A stretch of DNA of 64,000 nucleotides from Zelopaecilomyces penicillatus (lineage: Eukaryota; Ascomycota; Sordariomycetes; Hypocreales; Pseudodiploosporaceae): positions 3,596,001 to 3,660,000 of the forward strand of contig VCCP01000003.1 in assembly GCA_005765155.1 (NCBI GenBank), written 5' to 3'. Position numbers and translations under genes: made by a program. The first letter of the stretch is position 1. Each line of letters opens with the position of its first letter. The notes beneath the pieces were generated by a model. It worked only from the letters and a program-made list of their open reading frames with translations, ran no database searches and was not told where the DNA came from. Shown one piece after another: positions 35,634 through 47,100 of this stretch.

Positions 35634-37439
35634 ATGCCTTCCGTAGGATTGCGACCACCGGTCCCCTCCCGCAGTCTTCTCCGATTCCTCCGGTCCCAGA
35701 CTGAAGTCTCTTGCTTCAGCAACGCACACAGCAGCCTTGCTTCTACGAAACCTCTTCCTCGCCGCCGAACCCAAAGCCCAACATGTTTTGCAGGACGACG
35801 AGACTCCAGAGCCTTATCAACTTGCTCTCGTTTACGGCGTACGGGCACGACGAAATTACAAACGCCAGTGATAGACTCCCAACAGCTGCGGCTTGGACGG
35901 CTGGAAGTTAGGAATGGTCTACGGACGAACAAAGCTGCTTTCGGCACAACAGCAGCCCTGCTCCAATCAATAAATGCGGATACGACAAAACCAGCTCCAA
36001 CTTGGCAGGAAAGGCTATGGGGAATATCTGCCAGAAAGGGAGCGAAGCCTCTAAAGCCTGATGATCTGCCATCTCACGATGAGCTGGATCACAGCTCGTC
36101 CATGTTCAACAACCGGCGGATCCTGACAGCCAAAGCTTCGCTGGAGCCACGACTACGATGTACAGAGGTCGATGAGACTGGCAATGTGATATTGGTGGAT
36201 GGCGAGTTCAAGAAATCCGAGCTCATTGCAAAGGTTTGAACGAGAATGCCCTGTGTCCCATCCAATGCATTAGGAGAAATATCAAGGACTGACAAGTAAC
36301 GCTTTAGTATGGCTTGCTACCTCGCGATTTGCGTAAGATTGATTCGTCCAACTTGCCGCATATACTCGTTCGTCCATCAGCGATTCTGCTGAATCTTTTA
36401 CATCTCAAGGTCTTGATCAAGCGCGACCGTGTTCTGCTCTTCGATGTTTATGGTTCAAAGACGTCGTACCCCCAATCTGCCTTCATGTACGACTTGCAGG
36501 GCAGGCTTCAACAGAAGCCACCGTCGGGAATTGTGGGTCTTCCCTACGAGTTTCGTGCGCTTGAAGCGGTCTTGACATCGGTTACATCTGAGATGGAAGC
36601 CGACTTCGAGGCAGTGCGAGAACCCATTATGCGGGTGTTGAGCGAGCTAGAAGACGACATTGACCGACATAAACTACGGGTGTTACTTATTTTGTCAAAG
36701 CGCGTGAGCACATTTGAGCAAAAGGCTAAACTGGTGCGAGATGCCATTGAGGAGCTGCTTGAAGCAGACGATGACTTATCAGCCATGTACCTGACAGAAA
36801 AGACGCATGATTTATACAGAAGCACGGATGATCACACTGAGGTGGAAATGTTACTGGAGTCGTACCACAAGCTGGCAGACGAGATCGTACAGGAGGCAGG
36901 CAACCTTGTGTCTGGAATCCGGAATACGGAAGAAATGTAAGACGCAACACACGAACCCTATTTTTAGCGCTTCCCCTGAGTCCCTTTTTTAATTGTTTGG
37001 CGCGAGACGCGGGGCGCAGTATACTAACGCCGTTGACAGTGTCCGGGCCATTTTGGACGCCAATCGTAACGCCCTCATGCTGCTGGAACTCAAGTTCAGC
37101 GTCGGCACTTTGGGGTTGGCCATGGGCACTTTTATAGCTGGACTCTACGGTGCCAATCTGGAAAACTTCATTGAGGATACTAACTGGGGCTTTGGAGCCG
37201 TGACTGGCGTTTCGGTCATCTTTTCCCTGATTGTATGTTGGTACGGGCTGGCCAAACTCCGCAGAATCCAGCGAATCAAGATGATGAGCGACGAACGACC
37301 AAGCATGCCATTTCGCCAACTCTACCGAGACGAAAGCGCAGCACTTGGTGTATTGGACTCGAGGAACAGCGAGATGCTGCGCAGGGCTCACCTTCAAAAG
37401 GCAGCCGCGGTTCGAAAGAAGTGGTGGTGGTCACGATGA
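35634..37439 (+). CDS. Mitochondrial inner-membrane magnesium channel, Mrs2/CorA family
   Basis: Model: exons 35634-36233, 36308-36936 and 37040-37439, giving 542 aa. The N terminus is Arg/Ser-rich without acids for about 35 residues, fitting a mitochondrial targeting sequence. The middle has the Mrs2 core: LPRDLRKID, ILVRPSAILLNLLHLKVLI, the LPYEFRALEAVL helix and long acidic helices with the MYLTEK segment. The C terminus has two membrane helices: LGLAMGTFIAGLYG, then FGAVTGVSVIFSLIVCWYG, followed by the basic patch KLRRIQRIKMM. Mrs2 carries Mg2+ into the matrix as a pentamer. Its selectivity motif is normally Gly-Met-Asn; here the codons GGT GCC AAT give Gly-Ala-Asn. Mrs2 and Lpe10 cannot be told apart by sequence alone here. 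Confidence 0.9.
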
Positions 37440-39185
37440 GAGAGCCCCAAGACAACGACGACGATGAAGATAGAGATGGAGATGCAGGTTTCATCATGTT
37501 TGATTCATGCATTTACTCACTGCCGACTTTGACCATCTAAAAGGCTTTGTGTATGCCGCGAATACTACACTGCGCATTGTACTTTGCATGTCCGAGGGGA
37601 TATGCGTTTTTGACAAGAGTACCTAGGATCAACGAATGTACCTATAGGATAAAAATGATTTGGTGTACGGATAAACGGCGTTGTTGTTTGCATGGAGGGA
37701 ATTATGGTGGGGTTGGTTTATTGGACGCCTGAAAGTGTTAGCAGCATGTAACCCCCGGCGATCTCCCCTCTGGGTATAGATAGTGTGTATGCAGAGTCGA
37801 CGTGTAGACGACGTGTACTGTCAGCGCGTTGAGGCGACGTGTAACAGTGGTCAGTGCAAATGTTCCCGTGTAAAATAAATGTATGGAGAACCGTCTTGAC
37901 GTAAGATTCCATACCATCGTTATGCTTCCCTTTCCAATTCCCTCTTTGCAAATACTTAATAGGTCGTAGGTACCCTGCCACTGAGCACATGGCAGGCAGT
38001 ATTATGCGGGCACTACTCCAGGTACTTGCTCCAGGTACCAACGTACAGTGCTAGGCACGTGCCCTGTTTCACTGTACTCTACTTTTTTCTTGTTTTGGTG
38101 TGTCCCAGCACCAGATTACCTTTTCTGATCGATGGGCAGCTGTCCAAGGCCATGCAAGTCCCTGTAAAGTCGCCCGCAAAGGCCCAGCAGAGGGCCCAGC
38201 AGAAACAACAGTGCCACCCCCTGCCAGCCCTGCCAACTTGCGGCTACTCCTCGTAACTACTAGGCTTACAGCACGATCAGGGAAAACGCCAGGTTGGTGT
38301 AGTGCGGCTTGTTGCCGGATACGAGGGGGAGACGTCCCATCCTTGCGCAGGCTATCTAATTGCAGCGTTCAAGGGGGGAGGAACAAGCCGCGGAGTGTGT
38401 GGCTCACAGTGCGTATTTCCGAGACACGCACGCGGGGGGGAGGGGAGCAACTCGGTCAATACGGAGTACTGTACAGCAAGAGGTAACTTTTCAGGCACAC
38501 ACAGCCCACTGTATGAAAGGCTGTAGGGGACGGGAGTCTGGATGAAATTTCGGGCTCCGCTCTCCCTACCTGGTAAGGGCCCCCCCCTGAAATTGGCCTA
38601 GGGACGCTGCCCTTCCCGATTGGTCTGTTGGACGTAGATGTGGCTTTGGGTACCGTACCTGGGAGGTACCTCTGGTACTTGTTCGTCCCACAATGCAAAG
38701 AGGTGTTGCTTCCCCAAGGCTGAGTTTGGGAAAAAAAGGGACTACTCAGGTCTATCTGTACATTCGTGCAGGAGTGTCGCGTGCCTTTCGCCTCCGTGCC
38801 CGTACATTAGCTGAGTCTAGAGCCGCCTGGGATCCTATTCAAAGGGCCTGTCCATCACTTTTTTTTATGTATTTTTTGTGTATTCCCGTCCTGTGTTCTC
38901 TCTCTCTTAGTTCTCCTGGCTCTCCTGGTTCTCCTGGCTCTTTCTCCCTTCTCAACCTTTATCCTTTCTCTGGGCCCTTTCACAACCAACAACGCCTTCT
39001 CTCTCCTGGCTCTCACTCTTTTCCCCCCTCCCCCCTAATAACGATCGGCCATCAGATGTGACTGCTTGGCAGTGAACCACCATCAGGCCCACGACCATAA
39101 TAATACCTTCTCTTTCCCACGAACCCCAAGTCTTGGTCTCGTTCGCTCTCCTTTTCTGCCTTGACCTCCTGTTCCACTGCCCAAC
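37440..39185. other. Intergenic region and leader of the sulfatase-fold gene
   Basis: No supported gene. Clustered GGTACC words occur at 37970-38040 and 38648-38680, a TACGGAGTA word at 38460-38468, and a short TCTCCTGGC-type repeat at about 38914-38942. The last 350 bp are pyrimidine-rich, as expected of a leader. Confidence 0.5.
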
Positions 39186-41816
39186 ATGGATTACGGCTCG
39201 CAGCGCCAAGCACCTGCCAGGGGCGCATTCCGCCGCTTGCTGGCTTCCCGAGCGCTGTGTGGGCGACGACTTGCCCTCGCTTTGGGATCACGAATCGCAA
39301 ACAGGCGATTCATGTTTGCCTTTGTTACGGCCTCAGTTCTCTGCGCAAAGCTGGTGCATATCCGAGCCCATCAAACAGCCTTGTCGGGTCGCCAGCTGCG
39401 GAAATGGGGATACTCATTCTTTGCCCAGGACATGATTTTGCTGTTCGCTGTTCGCGTGCTCCTTGACGGCTGGCTGTTCTCTTCCAAAGGCCGACGATGC
39501 ATCCGGTCTTTCATTGGCCTCTTTGCTTCCATCTTCATCTTCTACGTCTCCGCCCTCTGCGTCGTCAGCACCTCCTTCTATGCCGTCGCCGGCTCCGAAA
39601 TCCACTGGCGAAATCTCGCCTTTGCTGGTGATGCTGCCGGACGCGCCCTCTTGCTCTCCGGCATTGTATACTTCCTTCTCGTTCTTGTCGGTATGATGGC
39701 CATTGCCTGGCTTACACAGAGCATCGTGTTTGTCGTGTCGGGCCTTGCCATGGACGTTCTCGAACTTCCCAAGACGCTGCTCTGCATGTTCAGGGACCGA
39801 TCGAAATCAGCCGAGCACAAGCATGGCAAGTACTCTGAGATCCCGCTTGATGATTCCGACACTGGATTCGTCAGAAGGGACACTGATAGCCGAAGGTATG
39901 CGTTCCTCAGCCTCTTTGGCCTAGAAAGCGTGCCGTGGGGATGGATTGTGTGCTGGCTCGGGTATGCTTTGGTCATCAGTGCTACTTTTGCCCAGGTTAT
40001 CCTGTTCTACATTCGACCTCTCGAGACCGCCTTGACTTTCATGTCGTGGACTCCCGCTCTCCTCCCGTTTGTCGACTTTAAGAACTCATCTCCGAATCTC
40101 GAACGTCTCATCCCAGTCTACCGTTCCGGCATCGATTGGAAGTGGGATCGCCTGACCGCCCTCGTCGAACCAAAGCCTCTTCAATGGTTGCCCAAGAACA
40201 AAATCCCCATGGGCTTCGAGGATTGGTATGGCGCTGGCAAGAAGCACTATAGCGCAAAGGCCGATCCTCTCAAGATCTCCAATCTGGAGGACAAGATTCT
40301 CCCCAAGTTGGGTAACCTTGGCGATGTCCCCATTCGTCATGTCATGGTTGTCATGCTGGAGAGCACCCGCAAGGATGTCTTCCCCATTAAGAAGGACGGA
40401 CTCATCTGGAAGCGTTTCGAAAGCTCCTTTGACGACAAGAAGCTGCCTGAAGAGGCCATTAAGCGACTAGAGACGCTCACTTCAACAGCCAACTACCTGA
40501 CCGGTGATTACAACGACGGCTTCAACCACGGCGAAGAGAAAAAGCGACGAGGCGGCATCAACTTCAATGACGCATACACTGCCGGAACATATACACTGAA
40601 GAGCATAGTCGGTTCTCTTTGTGGAATCTCACCACTTGTTGCCGATTTCAATATCGAGTATAGCCATCACATTTACCAGCCTTGCTTGCCCCAAATCTTT
40701 GAAGCGCTTAATAGCATTGATGACAAGAATAAGACCGGTTTCAACTCATACAAATGGAAGTCTACCTTTTTGCAGTCCGTTACACTGAATTACGACAAGT
40801 TCGATCGCCTTATCCCCGCCCTTGGATTCCCCAAGGACCGAATCATTGACAAAGATTACCTGAAGAAGCCAACGGCCAAGTTTGGTGTTGTCAACCTTCC
40901 TGATGTGAATTACTTCGGCATGGCCGAGATCTGTCTTGAGGATTATATCCGAGATGCTTTTTCCTCGGCCAAGAAGAACAATGAGCGTGTGTTTATGACA
41001 CACATCACTAGCACGAGCCATCACCCTTACAAGATGCCTGCGGAGGAGCATTATGTGCCGTTGACAAAGACCAAGGCGCTGGAGGATTTGTCCAAGTACA
41101 CAAACTCCATTGGTTATGATGACCGCTGGTTGGGCAAGGTTCTCCAGATTCTTGAACAGGAGGGTGTGGCCAACGAGACTCTAGTTGTCTTCGTTGGAGA
41201 CCATGGCCTTTCCATCCCCGAGAACAATATTCTTGCCTCGTACTACAACCCCAATGTTGGCTGTAACCACGTTCCCCTGGTGTTCTCACACCCTCTGCTC
41301 CCCGCCATTGATGTCAACGACCCAGTTTTATCGACATCTATCCTCCCAACCATTTTGGATCTTCTCCTCGAAACCGGCTCTCTGGGTGAGTCGGCTGGTG
41401 AAGCTGCTCGTGAGCTAATGACCAACTACGAAGGCCAATCCCTTATGCGTCCACTTCGCAAGAATGCACCCAACATCGACAACAAACTTGTGGCTGCTGA
41501 CGGCAAGCCCTCGTCACACGCCGACTGGCATTTCACTCTCATCAACCCTGGACGTGCCATGGTCGGTGTCCGGGACACGAAAAATAAGAACTGGCGTCTT
41601 GTTGTTCCCGTCATTCAAAACATCGAATGGCGCTTCACTGATTTGGGACGTGACCCGACTGAGAAGCATCCCCTCCAGGGATTCCAGTTTTCTGGGTTCG
41701 TCAAGAAAATCGAGGAGAAGCACAGCATCGAAGCCGCCAAGTGGGCCGAGGAGGCGGCGTTTATGGCTAGATGGTGGGTGGAAGAGAACAGCAAACGATG
41801 GCGTTATGCGCTGTAG
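39186..41816 (+). CDS. Membrane-bound sulfatase/LtaS-fold protein (alkaline phosphatase superfamily)
   Basis: Intronless, 876 aa. About five membrane helices lie in the first 270 residues (near 43-58, 78-95, 104-127, 150-187 and 247-268), then a large soluble domain. That plan matches bacterial LtaS/phosphoglycerol transferases and related sulfatases. Candidate metal and catalytic residues: Glu in MVVMLESTRKD (about 392), the Thr-rich AGTYTLKS (about 465-472, where LtaS has its nucleophilic Thr), SHHPY (about 611) and GDHG (about 671-674). Expected to transfer or hydrolyse phosphate or sulfate esters on the outer or lumenal side of a membrane. The substrate in fungi is unknown to me. An arylsulfatase would use a Cys/Ser-x-Pro-x-Arg motif, which I do not see. 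Confidence 0.8.
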   Translation: MDYGSQRQAPARGAFRRLLASRALCGRRLALALGSRIANRRFMFAFVTASVLCAKLVHIRAHQTALSGRQLRKWGYSFFAQDMILLFAVRVLLDGWLFSSKGRRCIRSFIGLFASIFIFYVSALCVVSTSFYAVAGSEIHWRNLAFAGDAAGRALLLSGIVYFLLVLVGMMAIAWLTQSIVFVVSGLAMDVLELPKTLLCMFRDRSKSAEHKHGKYSEIPLDDSDTGFVRRDTDSRRYAFLSLFGLESVPWGWIVCWLGYALVISATFAQVILFYIRPLETALTFMSWTPALLPFVDFKNSSPNLERLIPVYRSGIDWKWDRLTALVEPKPLQWLPKNKIPMGFEDWYGAGKKHYSAKADPLKISNLEDKILPKLGNLGDVPIRHVMVVMLESTRKDVFPIKKDGLIWKRFESSFDDKKLPEEAIKRLETLTSTANYLTGDYNDGFNHGEEKKRRGGINFNDAYTAGTYTLKSIVGSLCGISPLVADFNIEYSHHIYQPCLPQIFEALNSIDDKNKTGFNSYKWKSTFLQSVTLNYDKFDRLIPALGFPKDRIIDKDYLKKPTAKFGVVNLPDVNYFGMAEICLEDYIRDAFSSAKKNNERVFMTHITSTSHHPYKMPAEEHYVPLTKTKALEDLSKYTNSIGYDDRWLGKVLQILEQEGVANETLVVFVGDHGLSIPENNILASYYNPNVGCNHVPLVFSHPLLPAIDVNDPVLSTSILPTILDLLLETGSLGESAGEAARELMTNYEGQSLMRPLRKNAPNIDNKLVAADGKPSSHADWHFTLINPGRAMVGVRDTKNKNWRLVVPVIQNIEWRFTDLGRDPTEKHPLQGFQFSGFVKKIEEKHSIEAAKWAEEAAFMARWWVEENSKRWRYAL

Positions 41817-43541
41817 ATTGTTCCATGAACCCTGTAATGAACTCGGCCTCTGGTTTAATCTTTGTTTTTTGTTTTTTTGGGGGTTAAATCTTTTTGTTTT
41901 TGGAAATGTCGCGGAAAAAAGAACAGGCATTTTTCGGATATCGGGTTGTGACTTTGAATTTTGGTTTGGGAGAACGGGATTGATTGACTGTACGATAAAA
42001 ATATCTGTACTCACTTGACTACGCATGACGTATAGACATTGGGTGCATCTTTACTGAGAGTATTTACATAATCATATGGACGACGTTTTGATACCAGACT
42101 TCAGTTTCAAATATCGATAATCAACCTAATAAGACGTAATCATTGTGTGAATGGCGTATCGTACACTTGATAAAGAAATAGGGCGTGTATGGAGATTGAT
42201 GGCCTGAAACGACCAATGTACGAGCAACTATCCGTAGGTAGATGAGACATGAAATGATGAATGTGAAGGGTCCCTCCATTCAGGTGCTTTAGCGCATCGG
42301 GGGCAAGTCTTTAGTTGACTGACGGTTGGATAACGGCTGCCAAGCCAGATGGGGTTCGTCAGTGTCTTGTGGTTTGACAGGCCAGTGGATGTCTACGGAG
42401 TACCGATTCTGGAAGATTGTCAGGCTGGTGGGGGGAGATGGAGTGGGAGTGAAAGCGGAAGTGGAAATTGGGGGATGACGTCAGAGCTCGTCAGGACTCC
42501 AAGAAGAGTAATGGAAAAACAGTCGGTCTGAGTTTCTTGGACGATGATAGATTAAATTAAATTAACATTGTATGCCAGAGGGGAGGGGAGAGAAAAAAAG
42601 ACAAGCATTATGCCAAGAAGAGAGAGGCTATTCCGGACTGAGGCGCGGCCAAGCGACGGCGCAACCAATAAAACGCCTGAGCGCATACGTCACAACCAGC
42701 ACCTCGTGACGCCCCCCAAACAAAACACCTGTTTACGTAGAGGTGAGATTGTATACTTGATATAATTATGTGCCATGTGTGGTTTATCGTGGGGTCGGAT
42801 TAGATAGATACATGACGAAGAGTTTCAAGTTGATAGATAATGAGGCGATGGACATGGTTAATTACGTTACTGTGTTGTTTGTACACAGAATATCTACCAG
42901 CATTTTCTACGCTGTAGATACTATAAACTTGCTGGTTGAGTACGGTTGGTAGGTAAGGTAAGTAATTAGGTGAATAGGCGAATGTGGGTTATCTATTGGC
43001 TACCCCTGTCCGGAGGAAAAGCACCGGACGCGAAACCATTGGCCATTCCCCCATCGAGATTTTCGACACGACGGTTGAAAAGTACCGGGAACTAGGTGTG
43101 TAGGTGTGGGGATTTAGCTAGGATGTTGGCAAGACATTTGATGTGCGTGCGCAAGGCGTTGACGTCAGAGCGGCCTAGGAACAGAGTACCGAATGGAAAG
43201 CTGCAAGCGAATATGTTCCCTAGAAGCCGTTGTTGCGGGATGACGATGACGGAGGTGGGGGAGGAATAGAGATGGGGAAGAGAAAAAAACAAGATGTGAG
43301 CGCATACGGGGTTGTTTGGTGACAGCTTGGTGGTGACAGGTGTGGCAGGTGTAGAGCATCTTTTTTGTGATATATAAGAACCTGCTTTTCCTGTGATGAA
43401 TGCACTTCTTTTTTTATATAGACACACAAACACAGCAATCTTCACAACCTTTCCAACTCGCTACATTCAGCAACACTACAAAACCTTTCCACACCTAAGA
43501 ACCACATACAACAATCTACTACACAAACACACTCTGTCAAC
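41817..43541. other. Intergenic region
   Basis: No supported gene. Contains a TACGGAGTA word at 42394-42402. The last 150 bp form the CA-rich leader of the microprotein gene. Confidence 0.5.
43371..43378 (+). promoter_or_regulatory. TATA-box-like element of the microprotein gene
   Basis: The sequence tatataag lies 164 bp upstream of the ATG at 43542 and is followed by a purine-poor, C/A-rich leader of the kind seen in strongly expressed fungal genes. Confidence 0.45.
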
Positions 43542-43832
43542 ATGGGTGCCGTCGTCTCTTGCGTAAGCAACCACCACACCTCACTATCTCTCTCTCTCTA
43601 CACAACAACCCTGAAGCTAACCAAAAACCAACAGATCAAGTCCATCTTCCGGACCATCGGCAGCGTCATCATGGCCATTGTCAACGGCGTAGCCGGCATC
43701 CTGCACGCCATCATCGGCGGAATCGCTTCCTTCTTCGGCATCATCGTGTCTTTCCTTACTTGCGGCCGCTCTGGGCGCCGGAAGGGTGGTGGTATGCGCC
43801 ACGGCAAGCGGTCGCGGATGAGCACGGTATAA
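43542..43832 (+). CDS. 72-residue hydrophobic microprotein with N-myristoylation-like start
   Basis: Model: exons 43542-43562 and 43635-43832 with a 72-nt intron (donor GTAAGC, acceptor ACAG, phase 0). The unspliced frame stays open but would insert a low-quality segment. The protein starts MGAVVSC: Gly2 could be myristoylated and Cys7 palmitoylated. Residues 8-50 are almost wholly hydrophobic with regularly placed Gly and Ala (IMAIVNGVAGILHAIIGG), then comes a strongly basic tail (GRSGRRKGGGMRHGKRSR). This suggests a small membrane-inserted or membrane-anchored protein with a cytosolic basic tail. I recall similar short proteins as conserved but uncharacterised in filamentous ascomycetes; no function is assigned. 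A TATA-like box and an unstructured leader point to high expression. Confidence 0.75.
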   Translation: MGAVVSCVSNHHTSLSLSLYTTTLKLTKNQQIKSIFRTIGSVIMAIVNGVAGILHAIIGGIASFFGIIVSFLTCGRSGRRKGGGMRHGKRSRMSTV

Positions 43833-44204
43833 TCAAGGATTAGACGTGCATATAACAAAATCTTTTGGTTATGAAGATACCTATTACACACGAACATAGG
43901 AGGGAGTTTGATGATACGGTTTGGATAGGAGTTGTACGAGGGTGGATTCACACAGGGAGGATGGGGATCGCGGAATACCCGGGGAAGTAGAGGAAGCTTT
44001 CCCATATTGTTATGCTTGTCATGTTGCATTTGGGATACCCTAATGACTAGAAGCTTTGCTTTTGAATACATCTTTCTATTAGAACTTTACACTATTTTGG
44101 CCCTCAAGACTCGGTGAAATTGTTGAATGGAATATCGGCTTCTGCTGGCTAATGTTTTAACTATCTAGGGTATCATACATCCAATACATACATGCATCGA
44201 CCTT
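43833..44204. other. Short intergenic region between convergent genes
   Basis: Contains the 3' ends of the microprotein gene and the XPF gene. No gene is seen. Confidence 0.5.
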
Positions 44205-47100
44205 CTAATCACTATCCTCTTCCATGACATTACGATTAAAAAACTCGTACATTTGCTTTCCCGCTGTCTTGCCCACCAGTGGCACCAGTTCCTGCTGCGT
44301 CATGTTGGCAACCTCCCTCATATTCTCCGTCTTCAACACGAGGTTCTTGATGTTCTGCGGCGTCACACCCGGCACAATAGCCAGCATCTCCTGTGGCTCC
44401 TGGTTAAACACCTGGTCTTCGACCGTCATGTCACGGTCAAGTCCTGCCTGCACTGCTGCCACCGGGTCGGGCTCGTCCTCCTGCGATTTGAGCGACTCGA
44501 ATATTGCGGCCGTTTCGTACGGCGAAGACGACCAAATAATGCGAAGCTTGGGGAAGGCAAGCGTGAGTAGCACCAGCTTTGACTGGAGGTCTGAGACATT
44601 GCCTGGTGCGACGCTGCTGAGACTACCAGACAGGTCGGCAAACGGCTCTAGAGTGAAAGACTTGTTTTGATCAAACTCAATCAGCAGCATGACATTTTTG
44701 TAGTGTTGGAACATGGTCTCTGCTTGATTATACAGCCGCCCATCCTTGAACGACGAAATCAGATCGCTGACGGACTTTCGTTCCACACAGATGGTCGGCG
44801 AGAGGATGTAATCGCCTACTGTCAACATGCAGGGTACAACCACCATTGATCGCCCGTGAAGCAAAGACGGAAGGGATGATCTGAATTCTCGCACATCAAC
44901 AACCACTCTGGGGGGTTGAGCTGTTGCAGCCAGCCTGCCACCACCCGCGATTCTCGTATTCACGGTTCGCAAAAAGGCTTCCTGAGGATCCTCGGTAGTC
45001 TTAGGGTCAACCGTCATGACAATAGACATGCTTGCCCTCTCCTTGATAAGTTTAGTAAAGGCATCCTTCTCCCGTCTGACGGATGCTAGATATCGCTGCT
45101 CCTCGACAGATCCTCCATAATACATAAAATACACCTTTACATTCCGATCGTTGTGAGACGATCGGTAAACCTCCACTCGGCGAATAAAAGACGCATCTGG
45201 TTCGTACATGATGATATACCGTGGTTTCACCTCCTCAAGAACGTGCTCATCTTGATCGCCGTCGTAGGCATGGACTACCACCAGGTCCATCATATCATAC
45301 AACTGGTAGTAGTCTTCCATGTCTTCAAGGGGATCCGCAACGATGTCGTCTTTCTGTGTTTCTTCCTCTGCAGTGATTTGCACTTTTGCCATCAAGTCGG
45401 CAACTTCGCCTGGCTTTTCAAAGTACTGCGCAATGCTGCCGTTGTCGGTTCGCCCTGCCATAGAGTTCCCACCACCCATGATACCGCCTCCTCGGATTCT
45501 TCTTCTCTTAACTGCAGAGGCTCTGCCGCCTCGAGAGCCGCCGTGACCTGGTCGCGAATCTGTGGCACCGTTGAGTGCCTTTTGATTCTCTGTGAACAGT
45601 GTCGCACTCACCCGTGCAAACTGTTTCTTCCATCTCAGGTAGTTGCGAAGTCTTCTCCTCATCATAAAGCTTGCAGAAGCTGTGGGAGCATCGCCATCAT
45701 CTAGATCAGCTGTGTTTACAGGCTGCTCCGACTTGGGTTTGAAGTGCATTGTTTGTAGGTAATCTCGTAGTTGTCTACAGGTATCGGTATTGGAGCACAT
45801 TATCAAAATGCTCCCATTAGAGCCATCCCGCAACGAAGGCTCAAAATAAAGATCTCTATCCACCTCCTCGAGAACCTCTGACAAGATACTCCATTTGGGC
45901 AGTTCCTCAAGAACTGGTCGTAAAGAGTCAATATTTTCGTCCTGGGATACATTTCTCGGATTTGCTGCGTAGACTCGTCGTCGAGCTGTGTCGAACATAG
46001 TTTGTGCGGCATCCAAGAAGAGCCAGGGAGACTGAGTCTGTCGCGTGGATCCAGGAGGAGGGGAATGCGCAGCATGGATGGTGTCAAGGTGTTGAAGGAA
46101 TGACACAGCATCGTACGCTAAAACAGAACTGAGAAGACCTCGAAGAACGGTCAGGTCACTGACGATCTGACGCGTCTTCCAACTAACTCGGTGCCAGTTG
46201 GGCTCTAACTGCCGGCGAACCATTACGTCAAAACTCTTCAGCAATGCACTTTCAAGATTCCAGTCATCCATTTCCAAACCAGGGTTTCCTTTTTTAAGCT
46301 CATGAATGCTGACCTCGACACATTCCATAATTGCATTCTGAATATCCCTCATTGAATCTGTCATGGGTATCTCGAGCTCAATCACTTCAGCCTTCTTTTT
46401 GCCCTCGAGGGATTGAGCAACGGAGACGTGAAATCTCGGCCATAGAGAGACTTTCTTAAGGAACAGGTTTTTCACCATGTTGGCCAATGGTGCGAACCCT
46501 ATCGTGAAGGGATCGGGATTATCAGAAAAGGCCTTCAAAAACCCAGCCTTATTCTTCTGTCGATACACTCGGAGGATGAAAGCTTCGAGGGAGACGGCGG
46601 CCACTCGATCTGCGTGGAGAGCGATAAGGCCGGTGATGGTTTCTGGGCTCAAAAGTCCCGTGAGAAGGTCGACAATGAGTATCCTCGAGGTAATGCTAAA
46701 AATACCACCCCCAGCATACATCTTTTCTCTTGCGCCAACGCTCTGGGAGTCGGTGTTCACGACCGTTAGTCCCCGAGCTTTGGGGGAGGCACTGATGGCT
46801 GCATGCTCTGCCAGAGCCTCGCCAATCCAGCCATTTTCTCTGTCCTCAGCTCCGACTATGACTATGAGGTTGCTACCGGCGGCGTCGTATGAATGGAGGA
46901 GGTTTGTGACGAGACGCATCAGGCCCAGGCCTCGGGCGAGGACCACGAGCTCATCTTCGGATCGGAGCTCCTGGAACAAGATCTGTTGATATTCCTGCAC
47001 AAGCCAATTAGACGGGGAAAATATCTGATGCCAGTGAATGTAATTGACTTACCAGGGGCAGCGAAAGCTTCACCGGTTGCGGAGCATTGCTTGCCGACAT
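44205..47100 (-). CDS. XPF/Rad1-family DNA repair endonuclease
   Basis: Model: exon 1 47100-47053 and exon 2 46994-44205, giving 945 aa. The join over the 58-nt intron yields LSLPLEYQQILFQELRSED, the classic XPF N terminus. Order: an inactive SF2-helicase-like region (about 1-600), then the nuclease domain with GDYILSPTICVERKSVSDL (ERK near residue 753, matching the ERKxxxD active site), and a tandem helix-hairpin-helix at the C terminus (VPGVTPQNIKNLV). XPF forms a heterodimer with ERCC1/Rad10 and cuts 5' of lesions in nucleotide excision repair, and acts in crosslink repair and single-strand annealing. Orthologues are S. pombe Rad16 and N. crassa MUS-38. All catalytic residues look intact. 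The start is the first ATG of the small exon 1. Confidence 0.95.

Noticed and set aside
39414..39605. Minus-strand acidic frame within the sulfatase-fold gene
   Set aside because: Antisense shadow of the membrane-helix coding region.
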